A stretch of 64,000 bases of DNA from Planctomyces sp. SH-PL14 (GTDB taxonomy: Bacteria > Planctomycetota > Planctomycetia > Planctomycetales > Planctomycetaceae): NCBI RefSeq assembly GCF_001610835.1, contig NZ_CP011270.1, positions 6,032,001 through 6,096,000 on the forward strand, read 5' to 3'. Each line of letters starts with the position of its first letter. Within the stretch, counting starts at the first letter, position 1. The notes beneath the pieces were generated by a model. The model ran no database searches. It had not been told where the DNA came from and was given only the letters and a program-made list of their open reading frames with translations. The position numbers and the translations under genes were made by a program. This document shows positions 52,885 through 62,125 of the stretch, one piece after another.

Positions 52885-53447
52885 GCGAGAAGTCCTTGGG
52901 GATCGCTCGGCCGGGCCGGTGAGCCAACGGACGGAGTCGATACCGGATTTCTGCGTCTCGCGGCCGCGTTTGCAATCTCGACCGCCCAAATTTGATCGGG
53001 CACCGTGTCCGCCGAAGGGGCGGTGCGGCATCGCGGGCGGGATCAAAACGGAAGGACCTGCCGATCAGATCGGGACCGGACCGGCGGAAGCGAAGGAGAA
53101 ACGACGCCCGGAGACGGGAACAGAGCGTGTAGGGCCAACCACAGCTCCGCTCAACCATCCCCGGGCAGCTTACACTATCGACAAAACGGGGTCCGGGAAT
53201 CACCTGATGAACACCCGGACCCTCACAAACGGACAAACCGACCAACCGGTATGCCTGACGGACACGGCCCTCCGGACCGCGACGGTTCCGTGGGGCCGCT
53301 GGCCCGCGTGCCGTCAGGCATTCATTGCGGATCGGTAAGGTTTCTCATAGGTTGCTCGCTAATCGATGGGCCGCTCGACAACCCCGGCTTGGGGAGTCCG
53401 CTTCGCCCGCCGATCCCCTCTTCTGCTCCTGCGCTCGCGGCCTCTCC
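52885..53447. other. intergenic, one long-range inverted repeat
   Basis: 563 bp between divergent genes. Apart from the stem at 53251-53321 I see no gene, no repeat A and no clear promoter. Frames across the region have no coding signature. Confidence 0.5.
53251..53321. promoter_or_regulatory. possible structured leader of the zinc-ribbon hydrolase gene
   Basis: ATGCCTGACGG (53251-53261) pairs perfectly with CCGTCAGGCAT (53311-53321); GACAC and GTG extend the stem by three pairs with one bulge. The inner region holds smaller GC hairpins. It ends about 125 bp before the hydrolase ATG and could be an RNA leader or a protein-binding site. Confidence 0.4.
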
Positions 53448-54848
53448 ATGTCCATCTCTGTCTCCTGCGGCGATTGCGGCCGGGCGTATCGCGTGAGCGA
53501 CTCCCTGGCCGGACGGACGTTTCGCTGCAAGTCCTGCGGCGCGGCCGTGGCCGTCCGGTCCGGCGATAAGCCTCCTCTCGAAGAGACGGACTTCTCCTCC
53601 GACGAGTTCGAAGACATCCCCGCTCCCGCGCCGCCCCCTCGCAAGACGGTCTCGCGGAAGACGTCCAAGAAGGGGAAGAAGTCCGAACCGGCTCTCACCG
53701 TCCCGGTGCGGGTGGCGCTGGGATTGATCGGGGGCGGCCTGGGGGTGGCCGTCCTGATCGGCGTGCTGAACGGCCACGGCTCGTCGAACCGTCCGATCTT
53801 CGGTCCGGCTCCGTTCGCCACCGTGAACGCCCCGCCGCCCCCCCCGCCGGTTGCGGCGGGACCGGGACCGGGGGCGGTGGCCGCAGCGGTCCCGCAGTCG
53901 CAGTTCCGGGCGTTTCCCGAACTGGGGCCCGCTGGAGCGATCGGCGGATCGCCGGTCGGACTCCACCGCGTGGACTTCGCGAGCGTTCCGCAGACCCCCG
54001 GCGCGCCCGCCAGGACGATGAAGCTGCGGGTCTATCTGCCGGCGGGCGAGCTGGCCCCGCAGTCGATCCCGATGGTGCTCATCGCTCCCGCGGGGACGCC
54101 GATGATGTATGGCAACGACGTCGAGCTCGACAGCGACTATCACAAGGAGACGCTGCCGTACGCCGAGGCGGGGATGTGCGTCGTGAACTATTCGCTCGAC
54201 GGTCCGCTCAACACCGACAACCCGACGGGCTACCAGTTCCGGGCCGCCCACCAGCAGTTCGACGCGGCCCAGGCGGGGGTCCTCAACGCGCGGAACGCGC
54301 TGGAGTTCGCACTGGCCCGCATCCCGGCGGTCGATCCCCGCCGGATCTATTCGGCGGGGCACAGCTCGGCGGCGACCCTCTCGCTGCTGGTCGCGGCGCA
54401 CGAGCCCCGTGTCGCCGGCTGCATCGCGTACGCGCCCTGCACCGATGTCGCCCTGCATTGCCAGGAGGCCCTGCAGGACCCGGTGATCCGACGAGCGGTC
54501 CCCAACCTCGAGGCGTTCCTGGTCCGGTCGTCCCCGAAGACGCACGTCGCCGCGATCCGCTGCCCGACGTTCCTGTTCTACGCGAACGACGATTCGATCA
54601 CGCCGCTGGCCCGGAACCGCCCGTTCATCCAGGAGCTCCAGGCGAAGAATCCTCAGACGACCTTCGTCGACGTCCCCGTGGGGAACCACTACGACTCGAT
54701 GATCGACGAAGGGATCCCGCGGGCGATCGCCTGGCTGACCGAGAAGACGCCCGCCCTGCCGGCTCCGCCGGAGGCTCCCGCGTCGATTCCCCCTTCCGCT
54801 CCCGCGACCACGACGGCACCCACCCCGGCCGCCCCGGCCGGTTTCTGA
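53448..54848 (+). CDS. zinc-ribbon / transmembrane / alpha-beta hydrolase fusion
   Basis: 466 residues from ATG 53448 (MSISVSCGDCGRAYRVSDSL). The first 40 residues form a zinc ribbon with Cys pairs CGDC and CKSC. Residues about 40-80 are acidic then basic, and a single membrane helix lies near 87-106 (VALGLIGGGLGVAVLIGVL). After a Pro/Ala/Gly linker comes an alpha/beta hydrolase domain (from about 165): nucleophile elbow GHSSA in IYSAGHSSAATLSLLVAAH near 305, Asp in FLFYANDDSITPLARN near 382, His in VPVGNHYDSMIDEG near 412. The tail is Pro/Ala/Thr-rich. The zinc ribbon faces the cytoplasm and the esterase the periplasm. The fusion is unusual; substrate unknown. Confidence 0.87.
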   Translation: MSISVSCGDCGRAYRVSDSLAGRTFRCKSCGAAVAVRSGDKPPLEETDFSSDEFEDIPAPAPPPRKTVSRKTSKKGKKSEPALTVPVRVALGLIGGGLGVAVLIGVLNGHGSSNRPIFGPAPFATVNAPPPPPPVAAGPGPGAVAAAVPQSQFRAFPELGPAGAIGGSPVGLHRVDFASVPQTPGAPARTMKLRVYLPAGELAPQSIPMVLIAPAGTPMMYGNDVELDSDYHKETLPYAEAGMCVVNYSLDGPLNTDNPTGYQFRAAHQQFDAAQAGVLNARNALEFALARIPAVDPRRIYSAGHSSAATLSLLVAAHEPRVAGCIAYAPCTDVALHCQEALQDPVIRRAVPNLEAFLVRSSPKTHVAAIRCPTFLFYANDDSITPLARNRPFIQELQAKNPQTTFVDVPVGNHYDSMIDEGIPRAIAWLTEKTPALPAPPEAPASIPPSAPATTTAPTPAAPAGF

Positions 54849-55059
54849 CGCGATTCCGGGCGTCCCGGGACCGTAGCAATTTCATGCGGCGGCGGTCCGG
54901 ACGGATGCAATTCCCGGTCTCGGAATGGGTTGCGTCGTAATGTCTCTTCTTTCACTTCTGTAAGATATTGGCCTCGCGGCAAGGACCTGCGAGCTAGGCT
55001 TGAGGGCCGTGGGAACGCGGCGTTGCGCCTCTGCGCGTCAACACTTCCTTGAGCGTCGC

Positions 55060-56916
55060 ATGAACCTTCCACTCCCGACTTCCGAAGCCGAGGTTCTCCC
55101 GGTTTCGCCGATCACACGGACTGTCGTCGTCTGGTTCCTGGCGGCGACGGTCGTGATGTGCGGCCTCGGCCTGCTGATCCATCGCGGGGTTCAGCACCTG
55201 CTGGACGAGGCGGACCAGATTGCGAAGACGCACGAGTTCATTGCGCTCGTCAACGACACGATGTCGCACGTCAAGGATGTCCAGTCGGCCCAGCGGGGTT
55301 ACCTGCTGACGGGCGAGCGGGAGTATCTGGAGCCGTATCACGTCGCCTTGCCAGTGATTCTCCGCAACCTGGACCGGCTCCGCGAGAAGGCGGGCGGGGA
55401 TCCGGTGCTGCTCGACATGCTGGCCAAGTGGCGGACGCTGATCGACGATCGCGTCATCGTGGCCCGGAACATTCTGGAGACCTTCCGCGAAGACGGGGCC
55501 GAGGCGGCCGTGGCGGAGCTCCGTCTGGGGCAGGGACGGGCCAAGATGGCCGAGGTCCGGGCGATGGCGGCCGAGATCGAGGCGGCGCAGAGCAACCGTC
55601 TGGCGGAAGGGATCGCCACGACGGCGGCCTCGACCCGGATCACCTTTCTGATCTCGGTCGGCGGGTTCATCATCTGCCTGGGGATTCTAGGGGGCGTCTT
55701 CTGGGTCGTGCGTCGGGAGACGCTGCGGCGGACGCAGACCGAGGAGGTGCTGCAGCAGTCGCACCAGGAGCTCGAGGACTCCCTCGCCGACCTCCGCCGG
55801 CTGACGACCGAGACCGCCGTCGTCACGACGATGGCCGACTTCCTTCAGACGTGCCAGAGCCCTAAGGAGGCGTATGCGATCATCGGCCGGAACATCCCGC
55901 GGCTGCTGCCGGGGGTGTCGGGCTCGATCGGGATCATCAGCAACTCGCGGAACCTCGTGGAGATCGTTTACTCCTGGGGGGACGACACGACGTTCAGCGG
56001 CGACTTCCATCCGGACGACTGCTGGGGGCTGCGGCGGGGCCGGCTGCACAACGTGTCGGACACCGAAGGCTGCGAGCCGCTCTGCGGTCATCTTCTGACG
56101 GTCCCTCAGGGATACCTGTGCCTGCCGATGGTGGCGCATGGCGAGACCCTGGGAGTGCTGTCGATCACCTCCACCCGCAGCGGCGGATTGACGGATGAGG
56201 AGCAGAAGGCGGCCAGGACGATCGCGGAGCAGGCGTCGCTGGCGCTGGCGAACCTGCGGTTGCAGGAGGCGCTGCGGGTCCAGTCGATCCGCGATCCGCT
56301 GACGGGGTTGTTCAACCGGCGGTACCTGGAGGCGTCGCTGGAGCGGGAGCTGATCCGGGCGCGGCGGCAGGACCAGTCGGTGGCGGTGGTGATGATCGAC
56401 ATCGACCACTTCAAGCAGTTCAACGATACGCACGGCCACGAGGGGGGGGATGCGCTCCTTTCGAACTTCGGGAAGCTGTTGTCCCAGACCGTGCGGGGCG
56501 AGGACATTCCGTGCCGGTATGGCGGGGAGGAGTTCTGCCTGATCCTGCCGGGGGCGAACGAGAACGTGGCGGTTCAGCGGGCGGAGACGATCCGCGAGGC
56601 GCTGAAGAAGATGACGGTGCGGTATCGCCAGAAGCCGCTGGGGCCGGTGACGTTGTCGGCCGGCGTGGCGGTGTTCCCGGAGCACAGCGAGTTCGGGGAT
56701 GCGATCCTGCAGGCGGCGGACATGGCTCTGTATCGGGCGAAGAAGCTGGGTCGCGACCAGGTGATCGTGGCCGGGACGGAGGACGTGAAGCCGGTGGCGG
56801 CATCGGTGTCGCCGCCCGCTCCGAACGATCTTGAGAACGTGCTGCTGGCGGTCATGGGCCCGAACGGAAACGCCTGCTGCCACCACGAGGAGCTCACGGC
56901 AACGACGGCGGAATAA
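55060..56916 (+). CDS. diguanylate cyclase, CHASE3-GAF-GGDEF
   Basis: 618 residues from ATG 55060. Two membrane helices (about 19-41 and 193-218) enclose a CHASE3-type helical sensor region (FIALVNDTMSHVKDVQSAQR, GYLLTGEREYLEPY). A coiled-coil linker, then a GAF domain (about 265-405: SGSIGIISNSRNLVEIVYSW, GYLCLPMVAHGETLGVLSIT). The GGDEF domain (about 410-580) has DPLTGLFNRRYLEASLEREL, the active-site GGEEF at 488-492, and an RGED at 479-482, the spacing of an inhibitory I-site (RxxD five residues before). Predicted to make cyclic di-GMP from GTP with product feedback, in response to an envelope signal. The stop codon abuts repeat A. Confidence 0.94.
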   Translation: MNLPLPTSEAEVLPVSPITRTVVVWFLAATVVMCGLGLLIHRGVQHLLDEADQIAKTHEFIALVNDTMSHVKDVQSAQRGYLLTGEREYLEPYHVALPVILRNLDRLREKAGGDPVLLDMLAKWRTLIDDRVIVARNILETFREDGAEAAVAELRLGQGRAKMAEVRAMAAEIEAAQSNRLAEGIATTAASTRITFLISVGGFIICLGILGGVFWVVRRETLRRTQTEEVLQQSHQELEDSLADLRRLTTETAVVTTMADFLQTCQSPKEAYAIIGRNIPRLLPGVSGSIGIISNSRNLVEIVYSWGDDTTFSGDFHPDDCWGLRRGRLHNVSDTEGCEPLCGHLLTVPQGYLCLPMVAHGETLGVLSITSTRSGGLTDEEQKAARTIAEQASLALANLRLQEALRVQSIRDPLTGLFNRRYLEASLERELIRARRQDQSVAVVMIDIDHFKQFNDTHGHEGGDALLSNFGKLLSQTVRGEDIPCRYGGEEFCLILPGANENVAVQRAETIREALKKMTVRYRQKPLGPVTLSAGVAVFPEHSEFGDAILQAADMALYRAKKLGRDQVIVAGTEDVKPVAASVSPPAPNDLENVLLAVMGPNGNACCHHEELTATTAE

Positions 56917-57227
56917 CCGTCCTTGCCGGCGCAGCGTCTTAGCTCAAACCCAACGTGCCACGGCCGCCGGGGTCAAGGGGGCAACCCCTTGCCGCCGGAG
57001 GCACTTCCCTGAGGAACCGTGGTACGCAACGGACGGCCCCTTTGTGGGACCGGCGTTGAGGACTCACCGCTCGCTTCGCACTCCCCGCGTGTTGATGTTA
57101 GGGCATCCGGCATGGCGTCCGCGTTTGGATACGGTCTCCTTCAGACATCTCTCGACGAGAGGGCCTCCGGCGGGCAATGGGCATTCTGCCCCCTGCACCC
57201 CCTGACCAGGGTGCCCCTGGACCCGGT
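56917..57227 (+). repeat. repeat A, copy 12 (complete)
   Basis: Begins with the first base after the diguanylate cyclase TAA and runs to 30 bp before the end of the convergent sulfatase gene. Its 3' hairpin is GGGC-ATTCT-GCCC. Confidence 0.92.
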
Positions 57228-57256
57228 TCTTGGCGCGGACGCGATCGGCACTTTGC

Positions 57257-59455
57257 CTACTTCTCCTCCGCCTGAGGCAACACCTCAATCACCACGGACT
57301 CGATCCGACCCGAGAACGGATTCGGCGCCTCATACAAACCCACCGCCCCCCCGGCATCGCGGCCGACCTCAAGGCCATCCAGCGGCTTCCTGTCGATGAG
57401 CGTCGCAGCGACCGGACCACCCACTTCCTGACCGTCGATCGACAGCGTCAGGCGCCCCTTCGTCGTCAACAACCCCTCAAGCGTGTGCGGACCCTTCAGC
57501 GTCTCCGCCCCACTGACATCGAACGCCTGATTGTCCGCCCGGACACGGAACACCGGCTTGCCGTCCACGAGATAGAGGGCGAAACCGATCGCCGCGCCCC
57601 CTTGAGCGACAATCACCCCCTGGCCAGGCGCCTCCGCGACCTCGACCTTCGCGGTGACGCGAAGGCCCCGATTGCCGACGGCGGGCGAAGCGGCGCGGTT
57701 CAGCTTGTCCCCCGCCTTGAGCTCGAACCGCCGCCGCGAGGGGCCGGTCTCCTCCGCCGACTGCGCGCCGCGCCAGGTGCCGAGCGGCAGGACGTTGGCA
57801 CGGGCCGCATAAGCATCCCACTGGGCCGCCATCGTCCGGGCCCGCTCCGGCTCCGCGGCCGCGAGGTTGTTGGACTCCGTCCGGTCGCGGTCAATGTCGT
57901 ACAGCTCCCACGGCTGGTTCTCCTTGGCGACCAGCTTCCATCGGCCGTCCCGGACGGCGCGGTTCCCTTCGTGCTCCCAGAAGAGCGGCTGCGGTCGGTC
58001 AAGGGACCGGCCATGGAAGGCGGAGACGAGGCTCACGCCCTCGCGAGGCTTGATCGCATGCCCGTCAAATCCCGCGGGGTAAGCCGCGTTCGCGACATCG
58101 ACGCAGGTGGCCATGACGTCGATGAGGTGGCCGGGCTGACGTTCGAGCGCCCCCTTGCGGTCCGCGGCGACGGCGGCGGGCCAGCTCATGACGAGCGGGG
58201 TCGAGATCCCCCCTTCATGAACCCAGCGCTTGTACTCCCGGAACGGCGTGTTGCTGACGTTCGCCCAGCCGCGGCCGTAGGCGATGTAGGTGTCGGCCGG
58301 GCCGGGAAGGACGCCGGGGCCGGTCTTGACCCAGCGGCCGTCCCGGGTCTGCATCGGCGGGAGGATCTTGGGCTGGAGCCCGTCGTCGCCGAGCGGCTTG
58401 AGGTCCGACGGCCCGTTCCCGTTGGCATTCCGGCCGATGACCTCCGCGCAGCCGCCGTTGTCCTGCAGGAAGAGGATGATCGTGTTGTCGAACTCGCCGG
58501 TCTCCTTGAGGTGCGAGACGATCCGGCCGATGCCGGCGTCCATGTTGTCGACCATCGCGGCGAAGACCTCCATGCAGCGGGCCTCCCACGCCTTGTCGGA
58601 GACCGCCGACCAGTCCTCGGCCGGGGGGCTGAGCGGGGTCTCCTGCGGGACGAGGCCGCTCGCCTTCATCCGCTCCAGCCGGGCCGCGCGGTGCGGCTGG
58701 TAGCCGTCGTCGAACCGGCCGCGGTACCTGGCGATGTCCTTCTCCAGGGCATGCATCGGCCAGTGGGCGGCGGTGTAGGCGAGGTACAGGAAGAACGGCT
58801 TGTCGGCGGACTCGGCGTGGTGCTGGGCCAGGTAGCGGACCGCGTTGTCCGAGAGGGCGTCGGTGTAGTAGTAGGTCTCGGGGCGGTACTCGGGATCGTT
58901 GACCGGCGTGACGTACTGGTTCTGGCGGCAGAGGGTCGTGGGGTCGTAGAAGCTGCCGGCGCCGGTGATGGTGCCGTAGAACTTGTCGAAGCCCCGCTGG
59001 ACCGGCCAGTTCGACTTGTCCCCGTTGGGGGCGATCTGCTCGGTGACGTGCCACTTGCCGCACATGTAGGTGCGGTAGCCGGCGGTGCGGAGGACTTCCG
59101 CGATGGTGACCGACTCGCGGTTCAACGTGCCGCGGTAGCCGTCGTGGCCGCGGTCGTTCGTCATGTGCCCGATCCCCGCCTGGTGGGGATAGAGTCCCGT
59201 CAGGAGGGAGGCGCGGGTTGGGCAGCAGCGGGCGGTGTTGTAGAACTGGGTGAAGCGAACACCCCCGGCGGCGAGGGCGTCGAGGTTCGGCGTCTGGATC
59301 TCTCCGCCGTAACAGCCGATGTCCGAGTAGCCCATGTCGTCGCCGAGGATGACGATGACGTTGGGCCGGCGGGGCGGGGCGGCGGCGGCGGCGTTGGCGA
59401 TCGGGGCGACGGCTGCGATCAGGGCGAGGCAGATCGTCGGAAAGGGAATTCGCAT
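57257..59455 (-). CDS. arylsulfatase with C-terminal LamG-like domain
   Basis: 732 residues from ATG 59455, with signal peptide (MRIPFPTICLALIAAVAPIA); the longer frame upstream lacks one. Sulfatase domain: PNVIVILGDDMGYSDIGCYG (31-50) and formylglycine motif C77-C78-P79-T80-R81 in NTARCCPTRASLLTGLYP, with MCGKWHVTEQ near 135. At 732 residues it is longer than the 515-residue sulfatase at 9.4 kb; the extra C-terminal 200 residues read as a beta-sandwich (IVAQGGAAIGFALYLVDGKP, LTLSIDGQEVGGPV) like LamG/concanavalin, probably for substrate binding. Last gene of a leftward set with the symporter and a small protein. Likely acts on a sulfated glycan. Confidence 0.94.
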   Translation of the reverse strand: MRIPFPTICLALIAAVAPIANAAAAAPPRRPNVIVILGDDMGYSDIGCYGGEIQTPNLDALAAGGVRFTQFYNTARCCPTRASLLTGLYPHQAGIGHMTNDRGHDGYRGTLNRESVTIAEVLRTAGYRTYMCGKWHVTEQIAPNGDKSNWPVQRGFDKFYGTITGAGSFYDPTTLCRQNQYVTPVNDPEYRPETYYYTDALSDNAVRYLAQHHAESADKPFFLYLAYTAAHWPMHALEKDIARYRGRFDDGYQPHRAARLERMKASGLVPQETPLSPPAEDWSAVSDKAWEARCMEVFAAMVDNMDAGIGRIVSHLKETGEFDNTIILFLQDNGGCAEVIGRNANGNGPSDLKPLGDDGLQPKILPPMQTRDGRWVKTGPGVLPGPADTYIAYGRGWANVSNTPFREYKRWVHEGGISTPLVMSWPAAVAADRKGALERQPGHLIDVMATCVDVANAAYPAGFDGHAIKPREGVSLVSAFHGRSLDRPQPLFWEHEGNRAVRDGRWKLVAKENQPWELYDIDRDRTESNNLAAAEPERARTMAAQWDAYAARANVLPLGTWRGAQSAEETGPSRRRFELKAGDKLNRAASPAVGNRGLRVTAKVEVAEAPGQGVIVAQGGAAIGFALYLVDGKPVFRVRADNQAFDVSGAETLKGPHTLEGLLTTKGRLTLSIDGQEVGGPVAATLIDRKPLDGLEVGRDAGGAVGLYEAPNPFSGRIESVVIEVLPQAEEK

Positions 59456-59553
59456 GGCGGCGCTCGTGGGGCGTCGGGAATCAAAAGTGCGTTCCGCGTC
59501 AGGATGATTCCTGGCGGTTCGGGACGCCACCGTGGAGGGAGAGGATCGCCCCC

Positions 59554-60078
59554 TCAACCCTCGTCGGGATACTCGATCATCGCGAGCTCCCGCGTGTCCC
59601 CTTCGATCAGCACCTTGAGATAGATGTACTCCTTGAGGAGCCGGCCCCCTGGCAGCATGCGGCGCATCACGTTCGGAGTCGCAAAGTAGACCTCTTTGCC
59701 CTGCGTGATCCGATTCGGAATCCGCAGCGGGATCTGCCCGGCGGTCGTCTGCTGCTGGAGCGCCGCGCCGATTTTCAACTCGTCCTCGTCGTCGCTCTGC
59801 GGCTGGAAGCCGTCCAGGCGTTCGCAGATCGTGCGGAGGGACTCGAGGTGCGCGGGAGAGGTGTCGGCGCTCATGGTGAAGACGACGAAGGCGGCCGAGA
59901 ACGTCGCCCCGTTGTTCCGGTCATAGAGGACCGGATCGGCGAACAGGATACGGGCGACGACGGTCCGTCCCCGCTCCTTCAGCCGCGCCTGCTGCCGGCC
60001 GAACTGCCAGGTGATGTAGGCCAGGAAGGCGGCCAGCGCGGCCGGGAGACCGAGACAGACCCACCCCCAGATCGGCAT
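59554..60078 (-). CDS. single-pass membrane protein of unknown function
   Basis: 174 residues. One N-terminal membrane helix (GWVCLGLPAALAAFLAYITW), then a basic stretch (GRQQARLKERGRTVVAR) and a soluble domain with ILFADPVLYDRNNGATFSAA, FVVFTMSADTSPAHLESLRT and a C-terminal LLKEYIYLKVLIEGDTRELA. No family recognised. It lies 98 bp upstream of the arylsulfatase and 169 bp downstream of the symporter, all leftward, so co-transcription is plausible. Function unknown. Confidence 0.75.
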   Translation of the reverse strand: MPIWGWVCLGLPAALAAFLAYITWQFGRQQARLKERGRTVVARILFADPVLYDRNNGATFSAAFVVFTMSADTSPAHLESLRTICERLDGFQPQSDDEDELKIGAALQQQTTAGQIPLRIPNRITQGKEVYFATPNVMRRMLPGGRLLKEYIYLKVLIEGDTRELAMIEYPDEG

Positions 60079-60247
60079 ACGTCACCCCGAGGCACTCAGG
60101 TTTCGTTCGATCGCCCGACAGCACGCACCAGAACTACCGGAGTCGGCGCGCGGTTTCCAGTGGGTTGACGACGGGGCTCGCTTCGTGGACTCATTGTTGT
60201 TCATCGCCGGGTTCAGAAGGGCGGTCGGTGATCCAGGGGCGCGGCTG

Positions 60248-61912
60248 TTACGAGCGCTCCGGCGGGAGCTTCACGTCGCGGAGGATCGATCGCCAGGTGT
60301 AGGCCTGGCCGAGGTGCGGGCGGCCGTCTTCGACGAACAGGCTCAGCAGGGCTGCCGTGAGGAATGTGGTTACGCAGGGGAGGGGAATCGAGAGCAGGAT
60401 CGTCGGGCCGCGCGGCATCTGGAACGACTCGCTTGTGATGCCGAACAGTTCGCGGGCCACGGCAACCAGTTCCCGCGCCCAGCTCCATGAGACCGAGACC
60501 GCGAGGCCCACGGCGACCGCGATCGCGACCGATCGGCTCGTGCACCGCGGCAGGAACATCCCGATGAAGAACATCGCCGCCAGAGGGCCGACGAACAGAT
60601 TGAAGAACTTCGGCATCATGTCGATGATTGTCAGGTTCTGCGACTGCGAGATGTAGGCGATGAACCCCGCGTTGAGCGACACCGCCAGCGCGATCCACAG
60701 GCTGAGCTGCCGTACGAAACCGAGCTGACGCTTTTTCCCCTCGTTTCCTTCATCGCCGGTTTCGTTCGATCGCAGGAGGTCGGTCGTCACGACGGCCGTG
60801 ATCGAGTTCGCTCCCGACTCCAGCGTCTGGATGGCGTCGCACAGGAAGGCCGAGATGATGAGGCCGGCGCAGCCGACGGGGAGGTGCGTCGCCAGGAACG
60901 TTGGAAAGAGCTTGTCGGCTGAGCTCTCGAGCGTCCATCCGCTTGGCAGCTGCCCGGCGTTCATTCGGTAGTACTGCAGCAGGGCCAGACCGCAGAGCGA
61001 GAGGAGCAGGATCATCAGGAGGTCGGTGGCGACGTTGATGTAGTAGCTCCGTCGGGCCGCCCCGAGAGAGGGGGTGGAAAAATATCGCTGGAGCACGACC
61101 TGGTCGGAGCCGTGCGTGCAGATGGTCCAGAAGAAGTTGTGAAGCATCGCCGTCAGGAGCGTCACTCGGACGGTCAGGTCCATGCTGTAGAGCGGCAGCG
61201 GCGGGTGGTGGATGCCGTTCGAGCGGGCGGTCTGGATCCAGTCGACGGGGCTGGTCCCCGTGGCGGCAATGACGCCGCCGATGACCATCAGGGCTCCCAG
61301 GACCAGGAGGCCGCACTGGAGGACGTCGGTCCAGATCACCGCCTGGATCCCGCCGACGGCGGTGTAGACCGCGGCCACGATCCCGACGCAGCCGATCCAC
61401 CAGTAGAGGTCGGGACCGGGGAGCCATTCGAGGTCGGGCCCTTTCACGCGGTCGAGGGCCATTGAGGCGGCGTAGACGACCATGCTCATCCAGCCCATCC
61501 GCAGCAGAACGAACAGCGTCGCCCCCAGGGTCCGCAGCCGGCGGCTGAAGCGCCGTTCCAGGTACTCGTAGGCGCTCGTCAGCCCCAGTCGCATGTAGAA
61601 CGGGATCCACAAGCGCGTCACGACGAGGAGCGAGAGGGGGAGGGCGAGGTACCCGGCGTAGAAGCCGATGCCGTTCTTGATGACTTCTCCGGGCGCGCCG
61701 AGGTAGGAGAGCGTGGAGAAGAGGGTTGCCAGGATGCTCAGGCCGACGGCGAACCACGGGATCCGGCGGCCGCCGACGAAGAAGTCCTCGGCCGATCCCT
61801 GCCGGCGGCTGAACCAGACGGCGATGCCGAAGGTCACCGCGAGGTAGAGCACGATGGCCGCGAAGTCGAGTCCCCGGAGACCGGTCTGAAGCGGGAGTTC
61901 CGACTCCGGCAT
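60248..61912 (-). CDS. sodium:solute symporter (SSS family)
   Basis: 554 residues with about 13 membrane helices. SSS signatures: LDFAAIVLYLAVTFGIAVWF at the start, RRQGSAEDFFVGGRRIPWFA (residues 36-55), TLFSTLSYLGAPGEVIKNGI, TAVGGIQAVIWTDVLQCGLL near 185, and HGSDQVVLQRYFSTPSLGAA near 265. The fold is the LeuT-like SLC5 type. It probably imports a sugar, sialic acid or other organic solute with Na+. First gene of a leftward set ending with an arylsulfatase, suggesting uptake of a sulfatase product. Confidence 0.93.
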   Translation of the reverse strand: MPESELPLQTGLRGLDFAAIVLYLAVTFGIAVWFSRRQGSAEDFFVGGRRIPWFAVGLSILATLFSTLSYLGAPGEVIKNGIGFYAGYLALPLSLLVVTRLWIPFYMRLGLTSAYEYLERRFSRRLRTLGATLFVLLRMGWMSMVVYAASMALDRVKGPDLEWLPGPDLYWWIGCVGIVAAVYTAVGGIQAVIWTDVLQCGLLVLGALMVIGGVIAATGTSPVDWIQTARSNGIHHPPLPLYSMDLTVRVTLLTAMLHNFFWTICTHGSDQVVLQRYFSTPSLGAARRSYYINVATDLLMILLLSLCGLALLQYYRMNAGQLPSGWTLESSADKLFPTFLATHLPVGCAGLIISAFLCDAIQTLESGANSITAVVTTDLLRSNETGDEGNEGKKRQLGFVRQLSLWIALAVSLNAGFIAYISQSQNLTIIDMMPKFFNLFVGPLAAMFFIGMFLPRCTSRSVAIAVAVGLAVSVSWSWARELVAVARELFGITSESFQMPRGPTILLSIPLPCVTTFLTAALLSLFVEDGRPHLGQAYTWRSILRDVKLPPERS

Positions 61913-62125
61913 GCTGACGCTCTCTTCGGAAGAGTGTCCCTTCCCGTCGGCGTAGGGGAGAGGGGAGGGCAGGATACGGCCGCGGCAGACGAGCGAGCTG
62001 ACGCAGGGGCGATTCTGACGAGTCGCTGCCGATTTGCACCTCTGAAGGGGAACCTCCAGTCGGCGGGGGGATTGGCCGAGGCGGGGGTGGTGAGGGCAAA
62101 GTCTCTCGTCGCGCTGGCTCGAACC

